Source: an uncultured Chlorobiota bacterium
Lineage (GTDB): Bacteria > Bacteroidota > Ignavibacteria > UBA10030 > UBA6906
Assembly (NCBI GenBank): GCA_900696645.1
Contig: CAADGV010000004.1
Span: 97,140 to 161,139 of the forward strand
DNA: 64,000 nt
Reading direction: 5' to 3'
In this document: positions 1 to 6,171 of the stretch, piece after piece
Position numbering within the stretch: the stretch's first letter is position 1
Layout: each line of letters starts with the position of its first letter
Position numbers and translations under genes: made by a program
The notes under the pieces: model-generated
Database searches by the model: none
Told to the model about the DNA's origin: nothing
What the model saw: only the letters and a program-made list of their open reading frames with translations

Positions 1-833
1 CCGGATTCCACATGCTTAAAGCCCATCGCCTTTCCTCGTGTCCTGTACATCGCAAACTCATTGAGAGTCACGAAGCGGTCAACCGGAAGATGTTGTTTTG
101 TCGGCTGCAGGTATTGCCCGATTGTCATGATGTCGCAGCCCCATGAATGCAAATCCGACATCACCTGAAGAACTTCATCGGCAGTTTCGCCAAGTCCCAC
201 CATAATGCCGCTCTTCGTCACCATTCCTGCTTCCTTCGACCATTTGATTACTTGAAGCGACCGTTCATACTTCGCTTGAGGGCGAACCTTTCTGTACAGT
301 CGCGGAACCGTTTCGGTATTATGATTGAGAATGTCGGGCTTCCCGGCAAGTACAATATCGAGCGCCCATTTCTCTCCCTGAAAATCAGGAATCAGCACTT
401 CAATCGTGATTTCGGGATTGACAGCTCGCGCTTGCCGGATTGTTTCTGCAAAAATCTCCGCGCCACCATCGGAGAGTTCATCACGATTGACTGAAGTGAT
501 GACAGCGTGCTTGACGCCCATAATGCGGATCGCATCAGCAACACGGGCAGGTTCATCCTTGTCCAGCCACGTTGGCCGACCCGTCTTCACATTACAGAAC
601 CCGCACGAACGTGTACACACGTCTCCCAAAATCATAAAGGTAGCGGTTCCTGCGTTCCAACATTCCGACATGTTTGGACAGCGGGCTTCTTCGCACACCG
701 TGTGAAGATTGTGGCCAGTAATCAGATTCTTGAGACGTGCGTATTCCTCGCCGGAAGGAATCTTGATCTTCAACCAATCCGGACGTGAGGGCCGTTGCTG
801 CTGTTCCTGTGCCGGTATTTCTTGAATGATCAT
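1..833 (-). CDS. lipA: Lipoyl synthase (3' end outside window)
   Basis: Radical SAM enzyme that inserts two sulfurs into octanoyl groups on lipoyl domains, such as that of the E2 encoded just upstream. Reading the minus strand from the ATG at 833 gives about 277 residues with no stop before the window edge. The auxiliary cluster motif C-x4-C-x5-C (CEEARCPNMSEC) precedes the radical SAM motif CTRSCGFC, both diagnostic of LipA. The last visible residues (MGFKHVES) match the family C-terminal region, so only a few dozen residues are missing. The ATG lies 2 nt after the E2 stop codon, so the two genes are probably cotranscribed and coupled. It therefore supplies the cofactor for the complex encoded beside it. 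Confidence 0.95.
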   Translation of the reverse strand, partial: MIIQEIPAQEQQQRPSRPDWLKIKIPSGEEYARLKNLITGHNLHTVCEEARCPNMSECWNAGTATFMILGDVCTRSCGFCNVKTGRPTWLDKDEPARVADAIRIMGVKHAVITSVNRDELSDGGAEIFAETIRQARAVNPEITIEVLIPDFQGEKWALDIVLAGKPDILNHNTETVPRLYRKVRPQAKYERSLQVIKWSKEAGMVTKSGIMVGLGETADEVLQVMSDLHSWGCDIMTIGQYLQPTKQHLPVDRFVTLNEFAMYRTRGKAMGFKHVES

Positions 834-835
834 AT

Positions 836-2155
836 TCAGAATGAAAGACTCGTGTCGAAATTCTCCAACCCCTTCACAATCTCTTCGAGAAACATCCCTC
901 CGAGCGCCCCATCAACGATACGATGGTCGAAGGATAGCGTGAAGAACGCCATCGAGCGAATCGCAATCATATCATCAACAACCATCACACGTTTCTTGAT
1001 GGCGCCTGTTCCGAGAATCGCCACTTGCGGCTGGCTGATGATCGGTGTGCCGATGAGTGTTCCGAACACTCCGAAGTTGGAGATTGTGAATGTGCCGCCT
1101 TGAATATCGTCGGGTGTCAGCTTCTTGTTGCGAGTGCGTGTAGCAAGATCGTTGACGGCGCGGGCAAAACCGAGAAAATTCTTCTCTTCGGCATTCTTGA
1201 TGACGGGAACGATCAGTCCGTTCTCAGCCGCAACAGCGAGGCCGAGATTGATGAAGTTCTTCTTGATAATCTTATCCCCTTCAATCGACGTGTTGACGAG
1301 AGGATACTTTTTCAATGCATTCACTACCGCCTGCACAATGTACGGAGTGTATGTGAGCTTGAAGCCTTCCTTTGTCTCAAATGAGGCCGCGTGGGCTGCA
1401 CGATGTTTCACAACCTCCGTCATATCCACTTCGTGAATGGCAGCGACATGCGGAGAGGTATGCACACTCTTGACCATGTGCTCCGCCATTTTCTGCAGAA
1501 CATTACTCATCTGAATAATGTCGTGTTGCGGAGCCGGATACTTAGCCCGCAGTTCAGGCACATCAACTGTCTTGCCTGCAATCGCCATTGACGGTGCGGT
1601 GGGCGCTGTCTTTGCAGAAGTGGGCTTCGGCGTTGTGAGCGCGCCGCTTTTTTTTGCATTAACGTAAGTAAGAATATCTTTCTTTGAGACACGTCCTCCG
1701 TCGCCCGTACCCGGGATCAACTCCAATTCCTGCATCGCAATTCCTTCTTCACGCGCAATGTTCAACACGAGCGGAGAATAAAATCTTCCCGATGCTGGCG
1801 CTGACAGGGTCTGAGCGGCTGGTGCAGCAGCAACTGCAGGCGCGGGTGTTGACGCAACAGCTTGTGGTGCAGGAGCAGCGGGCTTCGGTTCTTCCGTAAC
1901 AGCAACCGCTCCGCCTTCTGTATCAAGAAACGCAATCACCGTTCTCACCGGAACTGTGGTTTGTTCCTGGACAACGATTTCCGTAAGCGTTCCTGATGCC
2001 GGCGAGGGAATTTCGGAATCCACTTTGTCGGTGGAGATTTCCAAAATCGTCTCGTCTTTCTTCACTTTGTCGCCGACCTTCTTGTGCCATTTCACAATGG
2101 TACCTTCGGCGATGCTCTCGCCCATCTGGGGCATGACGACTTCTACACGTGCCAT
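836..2155 (-). CDS. 2-oxoacid dehydrogenase E2 acyltransferase
   Basis: Core dihydrolipoamide acyltransferase of a pyruvate/branched-chain 2-oxoacid dehydrogenase complex, 439 residues. One N-terminal lipoyl domain (about 1-78) has its lipoylated Lys at K44 in TDKVD. An Ala/Pro linker follows (about 84-123), then an E3-binding domain (about 125-165) and the catalytic domain (about 210-439) with the active-site motif DHRIVDG (H411, D415). The ATG at 2155 has AAAGGAAGT upstream. The first 13 codons and a few upstream bases are duplicated perfectly at 3207-3247, on the far side of the TIR gene. This is the only E2 in the locus, so it probably serves both E1 types. The choice between pyruvate and branched-chain substrates cannot be made from the sequence alone. 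Confidence 0.93.
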   Translation of the reverse strand: MARVEVVMPQMGESIAEGTIVKWHKKVGDKVKKDETILEISTDKVDSEIPSPASGTLTEIVVQEQTTVPVRTVIAFLDTEGGAVAVTEEPKPAAPAPQAVASTPAPAVAAAPAAQTLSAPASGRFYSPLVLNIAREEGIAMQELELIPGTGDGGRVSKKDILTYVNAKKSGALTTPKPTSAKTAPTAPSMAIAGKTVDVPELRAKYPAPQHDIIQMSNVLQKMAEHMVKSVHTSPHVAAIHEVDMTEVVKHRAAHAASFETKEGFKLTYTPYIVQAVVNALKKYPLVNTSIEGDKIIKKNFINLGLAVAAENGLIVPVIKNAEEKNFLGFARAVNDLATRTRNKKLTPDDIQGGTFTISNFGVFGTLIGTPIISQPQVAILGTGAIKKRVMVVDDMIAIRSMAFFTLSFDHRIVDGALGGMFLEEIVKGLENFDTSLSF

Positions 2156-2156
2156 A
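2116..2156 (-). repeat. 41-bp direct repeat, copy A (E2 5' end)
   Basis: A 41-bp stretch covering the start of the E2 gene, from just before the ATG through codon 13. It is identical base for base to 3207-3247. Sequence on both sides diverges, although a GAAT..AAGGAA ribosome-binding region upstream is still recognisably similar in the two copies. The two copies bracket about 1.05 kb that contains only the TIR gene. Confidence 0.95.
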
Positions 2157-2253
2157 GTTACTTCCTTTTATTCTTTTCCTTTTACTACTTGTATCCGATT
2201 CTCTCGTTTCCGCCGCGTGCGGCATATTTCCCTTCCGCCTACGTCGGCACCCT

Positions 2254-3162
2254 TTAGGGTTTCTTGTCGTGGCCCGGCTCTTCTGTCGGAGAGGGATTTA
2301 GCACTTGCGCACCAACCGTAACGGTTACCGCATCAGATGCGCTTCCAGTAGTGTTGCTACAAATAATATTGTAAGTGGCGGTATGAGTTAAGTTTCCAGT
2401 GGAGAAAGATCCGGACAGGGCACGACTGCCAGTCCAACCATTCGATCCACCGTAGCTAGAACAGGAAATGGCATTGCTGGATGACCAGCGAATGGTCGTA
2501 ACTCCATTATAAGGAACATAAGCATTGTCTGCAAAGATTTTGACAGACGGCTTTACACCTTCATCTTGGATAGACATTTTGTGAATAATCCACACCACCA
2601 CGAACACAGTCATACTCGCGAGCACAATAATCGTCAACACAAGTAGAACATTCTTCCAAGAAAATTCTTTTGACTGGCCGGGCAGCAGCCCAACTTCTGG
2701 TACAACAATGCGAGGCGGCTGCTCAGTCCGGAGCGCCATCTTAATCTGGTTGCATATCTCGAAGAGCGCTTTATCCTGTTGCCATTTTTCCATGCTCTCG
2801 AGCGGATTTTGCGGATCATGTGTTGCCTGATAATCAGTTAGCTCGGTTTCATCGAACATGCAATAGGAAATCGGGACCCAAATAATTTTCAGCCCTCGAC
2901 TTTCAGCGGCTTTGAGTAATTGCGGAATCTCTTGGGCAGTGACAAACTCCGACGCAAGAAAATTCTGGCTCACGAGCATCACTGCAATATCGGCTTTGTT
3001 GAGCTCCTTTTCGATTTCCTCTTTCCATTTCGCCCCAACGTGAATCTTAGTATCATCCCACGCGGAGATGAGATTATTGCGCAGAAGCGGCTTCAGCGTC
3101 TTTTGAAGGCGCTCAAGCCATTCCTTGTCTTGATGACAATAGCTGATGAACACATTAGGCAT
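2254..3162 (-). CDS. TIR domain protein with TM helix and exported Ig-like domain
   Basis: A 302-residue protein. Residues 1-145 form a bacterial TIR domain (FISYCHQD at the start, then SQNFLASEFVTAQE). E78 sits where NADase-type TIR domains carry the catalytic Glu, so NAD+ cleavage is plausible but unproven. Residues 171-194 are a strong transmembrane helix. Residues about 205-284 form a Cys- and Ser-rich Ig/PKD-like domain (GWTGSRALSGSFSTGNLT) expected outside the membrane. A sensing ectodomain joined to a cytoplasmic TIR effector suggests signalling or defence, which is inference. The gene interrupts the E1 beta-E2 gene order and appears more AT-rich than its neighbours. Its ATG lies 24 nt after the stop of a 19-codon remnant of the E2 start, with no good Shine-Dalgarno sequence of its own. 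Confidence 0.85.
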   Translation of the reverse strand: MPNVFISYCHQDKEWLERLQKTLKPLLRNNLISAWDDTKIHVGAKWKEEIEKELNKADIAVMLVSQNFLASEFVTAQEIPQLLKAAESRGLKIIWVPISYCMFDETELTDYQATHDPQNPLESMEKWQQDKALFEICNQIKMALRTEQPPRIVVPEVGLLPGQSKEFSWKNVLLVLTIIVLASMTVFVVVWIIHKMSIQDEGVKPSVKIFADNAYVPYNGVTTIRWSSSNAISCSSYGGSNGWTGSRALSGSFSTGNLTHTATYNIICSNTTGSASDAVTVTVGAQVLNPSPTEEPGHDKKP

Positions 3163-3186
3163 CGCGCACCGTTTGCACTATACGAA

Positions 3187-3246
3187 TCAGTTTTCTCTCT
3201 CGAAGTTCTCGCCCATCTGGGGCATGACGACTTCTACACGTGCCAT
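3187..3246 (-). pseudogene. Captured 5' fragment of E2 gene (19-codon ORF)
   Basis: An ATG with AAGGAATG upstream opens an ORF reading MARVEVVMPQMGENFEREN and then TGA. The first 13 residues are exactly those of the E2 protein; the rest are unrelated. It sits where the E2 start would be expected after E1 beta, and it ends 24 nt before the TIR start. It is either the original E2 start severed by insertion or a copy carried by the inserted DNA. It may act as a leader that brings ribosomes to the TIR start. Confidence 0.75.
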
Positions 3247-3247
3247 A
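3207..3247 (-). repeat. 41-bp direct repeat, copy B
   Basis: Perfect copy of 2116-2156, in the same orientation, located downstream of E1 beta and upstream of the TIR gene. Together the two copies look like the junctions of an insertion that recreated the E2 5' end. No integrase or transposase gene lies between them. Confidence 0.95.
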
Positions 3248-3280
3248 ATAACATTCCTTGATTCACATGATTTTTCAACA

Positions 3281-3339
3281 CGAAGACGCAAAGGCACACA
3301 AAGGTTCACGAAGGGAAACTTCGAGTCTTAGCGTCTTCG
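3281..3339. repeat. Intergenic palindromic element after E1 beta
   Basis: Arms CGAAGACGC (3281-3289) and GCGTCTTCG (3331-3339) are perfect inverse complements. The interior carries CACAAAGG-type repeats. It lies between the E1 beta stop (3351) and the captured E2 start, and could form an mRNA hairpin. Its composition resembles the palindrome at 38024-38095. Confidence 0.6.
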
Positions 3340-3350
3340 CGGTTTTCTTT

Positions 3351-4328
3351 CTAAAAATTTGCCAACTCTCTCAAAACCGTTACTACCTTCTGTGTATTCG
3401 GCAAAACAAAATCCTCCAGCGTCGGCGCAAACGGAACCGGAACATCCAACGCACCCAACCGCTTGATCGGTGCGTCGAGATATTGGAACACATTATCTGC
3501 AATCAGTGCAGCAACCTCAGCGCCGATTCCACCGGTCACGTTGTCCTCATGAACAATCAACACTTTGCCGGTCGCTTTCACGGCTGCGAAGATTGCCTCC
3601 TTGTCAAGCGGGGCGAGCGTTCGCAAATCCAATACCATCACATCAATACCATCCTCTTTGGCGAGAGTTTCGGCGGCCTCAAGTGATTGATGCACAGTAG
3701 AACCATATGTAATGATGGCAATGTCGCTGCCATTGCGTTTCACATCTGCTTTGCCAATCTCAACGATATGATCGCCTTCGGGAACTTCTCCTTTGATGCG
3801 GCGGTAGAGATACTTCGACTCCAGATAAAGCACGGGATTATTGTCCCGCACGGCCGCCTTCATCAGTCCTTTTGCATCAGCAGGAGTTGACGGCGCAACG
3901 ATTTTCAGTCCGGGGAAATGATGAAACCACGCCTCCGTGCTTGACGAATGATACGGCCCGCCGCGTATGTAACCGCCGTTCGGCAGACGAATCACCATCG
4001 GTGCAGGAAGATTCCAGCGATAGTGAATCTTCGCGCAGTTGGTGATAATTTGATTGAAGCCGCACGAGACGAAATCTGCAAATTGAATCTCAACAATCGG
4101 TCGCATGCCAACAACTGCCGCACCCGCCGCAGCGCCGATGATTGCGGCCTCCGAAAGAACGGAATCAATCACCCGTTCTTCGCCAAAATGCTTTTGAAAT
4201 CCCTTCGTTGCCTTGAACGCGCCGCCGTAGGCCCCAATGTCCTCGCCAATCAGGAAGACGGACTCGTCACGTTCCATCTCCTCCCACATGCCTCTGGAGA
4301 GGGCTTCGATGTAGGTCAGGGTTGGCAT
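3351..4328 (-). CDS. 2-oxoacid dehydrogenase E1 component, beta subunit
   Basis: Beta subunit of the thiamine-diphosphate-dependent E1 decarboxylase, 325 residues, pairing with the alpha subunit at 5071. It has the family N-terminus (TYIEALSRGMWEEM), the FLIGEDIGAYGGAFKAT segment and the C-terminal transketolase domain (VLIVHEDNVTGGIGAEVA). The frame stays open upstream to 4430, but that part overlaps the toxin gene. The ATG at 4328 is chosen because it begins the conserved domain and follows the toxin stop by one base (TGA-G-ATG). Expression may therefore be coupled to the toxin gene. In uninterrupted operons it would follow E1 alpha directly. Confidence 0.93.
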   Translation of the reverse strand: MPTLTYIEALSRGMWEEMERDESVFLIGEDIGAYGGAFKATKGFQKHFGEERVIDSVLSEAAIIGAAAGAAVVGMRPIVEIQFADFVSCGFNQIITNCAKIHYRWNLPAPMVIRLPNGGYIRGGPYHSSSTEAWFHHFPGLKIVAPSTPADAKGLMKAAVRDNNPVLYLESKYLYRRIKGEVPEGDHIVEIGKADVKRNGSDIAIITYGSTVHQSLEAAETLAKEDGIDVMVLDLRTLAPLDKEAIFAAVKATGKVLIVHEDNVTGGIGAEVAALIADNVFQYLDAPIKRLGALDVPVPFAPTLEDFVLPNTQKVVTVLRELANF

Positions 4329-4329
4329 C

Positions 4330-4656
4330 TCATTTAATGATTGCTCTGAAAATGCTTCTGAACTTGCGAAGTTCCGATTTCGATAGTCTTCCAAGTGAGG
4401 TAATAACCGTGCTTTGTCGAAGCGTTGCAATCCGATCCACCTTCACGACTGATGGGACACGAAGTCCATTCGCCCGAGTTGGCTTAAGTATGAATTCGTT
4501 CTCGGATAACCTCGTTTCGATCACTGAACTCACCGCGCATACAATCACATCGTGATAACGATCCTGTGTGAGTCCAACGACAACAGCAGGACGTACTTTC
4601 CGCACCGGCACATCCGCGAACGGAAACGGGACTATGATGATGTCACCAGTCTTCAA
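4330..4656 (-). CDS. MazF/PemK-type endoribonuclease toxin
   Basis: A 108-residue type II toxin of the CcdB/PemK fold. The N-terminus GDIIIVPFPF followed by KVRPAVVV is the family signature, and the C-terminal half matches the usual SVVKVDRIATL block. Members cleave mRNA at short motifs; the target here is unknown. The start codon is TTG, overlapping the antitoxin stop by 4 nt (TTGA), so translation is probably coupled. The gene ends one base before the E1 beta ATG. It lies inside a central metabolic operon, between the two subunits of one enzyme. Confidence 0.88.
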   Translation of the reverse strand: MKTGDIIIVPFPFADVPVRKVRPAVVVGLTQDRYHDVIVCAVSSVIETRLSENEFILKPTRANGLRVPSVVKVDRIATLRQSTVITSLGRLSKSELRKFRSIFRAIIK

Positions 4657-4865
4657 GACTTTCTTGCCAAAAGGTCCTGATAAATGTCCTCGCGTTCATC
4701 ATTCCAGAAAGAGAATGCCTCACTCTGGGATGTGAACGTCCGCATATCCTCATCGTCCTCGATTTCTTCCAAGAATGTGATGACGACTCTGTACTTCTTT
4801 TTCCCGGGAAGTTTTTCGAGTAAGCGAACGCGTTCGCCATCATAAATTCCTCTTACCGAAAGCAT
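4653..4865 (-). CDS. Antitoxin partner of the MazF-type toxin
   Basis: A 70-residue acidic protein (MLSVRGIYDGE..., ending FSFWNDEREDIYQDLLARKS) of a kind often seen just before PemK/MazF toxins. The frame is open to 4898, but the ATG at 4865 is chosen because AAAGGAGG (4871-4878 on the minus strand) lies 5 nt upstream, one of the best Shine-Dalgarno sites in the window. The N-terminal half resembles a short beta-rich DNA-binding region and the acidic C-terminus probably binds the toxin. Both statements are inference by analogy with other antitoxins. The strong initiation site against the coupled TTG of the toxin would favour an excess of antitoxin. Confidence 0.78.
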   Translation of the reverse strand: MLSVRGIYDGERVRLLEKLPGKKKYRVVITFLEEIEDDEDMRTFTSQSEAFSFWNDEREDIYQDLLARKS

Positions 4866-5070
4866 GATCGCCTCCTTTACTATATTCGATTTTGCCATTT
4901 CCTAATTATCCCCCGCATCTGGCTCTTTGTTAGCCTTCTCTCACTGCCCATTTCAACTTGACGCTCAAGATTGGGATAGCCGGATGCATGTAAGTGTCAG
5001 AATTCAGCGTCAGTATCCAATTACGAAATTTGATTCTTCTGCACTGAAAAGCAACACTCACATTGCCACA

Positions 5071-6027
5071 TCACTCCGCAAACACCCCCTCCACCGCCTG
5101 CTCTCCCGGCGGATACGGTTGCGCCACCGCATAGTCAACCGCCTCCTGAATCTCCGCAAGAATCTTCTCTTGCATTTCTTTCTTGAGTGAATCGGAGAGG
5201 ACGCTGGCTGACTTCAATTTCTTCTCATACAACTCAACGGGATCTTTCTTCCTCCATTCTTCGACCATCCCTTTCGGAACGTATGACGCGTCGTCGGAAA
5301 GCGAGTGACCGTGCATCCGCATCGTTACCGTCTCGATAAGGGTCGGGCCTTCACCCTTGCGCGCCCGTTCAACAGCTTGCTGGCACGTTGCGTACACAAG
5401 TTCGACATCTGTGCCGTCAATCGTGAAGCCGGGAATTCCGTACCCGACTGCACGGTCAGAAAGTTTCTTCGCCGCAAACTGTTTGTGATTGGGGGTGGAA
5501 TACGCAAACTGATTATTCTCGATGATCATGATGAACGGAAGTTTCATCACCGAGGCCATATTCATCCCGTCATGAAACTCGCCGAGGTTGCAGCCGCCGT
5601 CGCCGATGTAGTTGATCACAACAGCGTTTTCCTTTCGCATCTTCGACGCAAGCGCAACACCGCACGCCATCGGGATCATTGCGGCAAGGTGGCTCACGTT
5701 GCCGTAGATTCTTCTCGACGGATCGGCATAATGTCCAGTGCCGTCACGACCACGAGCAAGCCCCTCTCCTCTTCCAAGTTGCATCAGGAAGATGTTGCGT
5801 AACGTTTGTCCCTTCACAAGATGCGCCCCCAAATCACGATGCATCGGAAAGAGGTAATCCTGCTCTTCAAGCGCGAACGCGCTGCCGACCGCCGTCGCCT
5901 CGTTTCCGTATCCGGTGAACGCGCCGCCGACCATCTTCCCCTGTTTGTAGAGTTTGATGATGGCGTTGTCTACTTCGCGGGAGAGAAGAAGATAGCGGTA
6001 GAGGCGTATTCTGTTTTCAGCATTCAT
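5071..6027 (-). CDS. 2-oxoacid dehydrogenase E1 component, alpha subunit
   Basis: Alpha subunit of the split E1, about 318 residues. The thiamine-diphosphate motif GDGG (142-145) through ENN (170-172) has the usual spacing, and the phosphorylation-loop-like segment TMRMHGHSLSDD is present. The frame extends 8 codons upstream to a TTG at 6051; the ATG at 6027 fits the family start better. A gap of 205 nt then separates it from the antitoxin gene, which holds no recognisable gene and may contain the toxin-antitoxin promoter. Together with the beta subunit at 3351 it would decarboxylate pyruvate or a related 2-oxoacid and acylate E2. Confidence 0.92.
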   Translation of the reverse strand: MNAENRIRLYRYLLLSREVDNAIIKLYKQGKMVGGAFTGYGNEATAVGSAFALEEQDYLFPMHRDLGAHLVKGQTLRNIFLMQLGRGEGLARGRDGTGHYADPSRRIYGNVSHLAAMIPMACGVALASKMRKENAVVINYIGDGGCNLGEFHDGMNMASVMKLPFIMIIENNQFAYSTPNHKQFAAKKLSDRAVGYGIPGFTIDGTDVELVYATCQQAVERARKGEGPTLIETVTMRMHGHSLSDDASYVPKGMVEEWRKKDPVELYEKKLKSASVLSDSLKKEMQEKILAEIQEAVDYAVAQPYPPGEQAVEGVFAE

Positions 6028-6050
6028 TGCGAAGTAAGCTCCGAATCGCA

Positions 6051-6170
6051 ATTTCCAAGCTCCAAGGAAATTTCAAAATCAAAATTCCAAATAATCCTCC
6101 TCCCGGAAAATTGAATTTTGGCATTTGGAGCTTCTTTGGATTCTTAGAGCTTGAATATTGGAGTTTCAAA
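6051..6170. repeat. Imperfect inverted repeat in E1-E1 spacer
   Basis: The 145-nt spacer between the fused E1 and E1 alpha is AT-rich and folds on itself. AAGCTCCAA (6057-6065) pairs with TTGGAGCTT (6125-6133), and flanking segments (CAAAATTCC, GAATTTTGG) extend the pairing imperfectly. No gene is visible. It may be a small mobile-type palindrome or an mRNA hairpin that modulates E1 alpha expression. Confidence 0.5.
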
Positions 6171-6171
6171 T

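Noticed and set aside
4329-4430. N-terminal extension of E1 beta upstream of 4328
   Set aside because: It overlaps the toxin gene in another frame and has no similarity to E1 beta; the ATG at 4328 starts the conserved domain.
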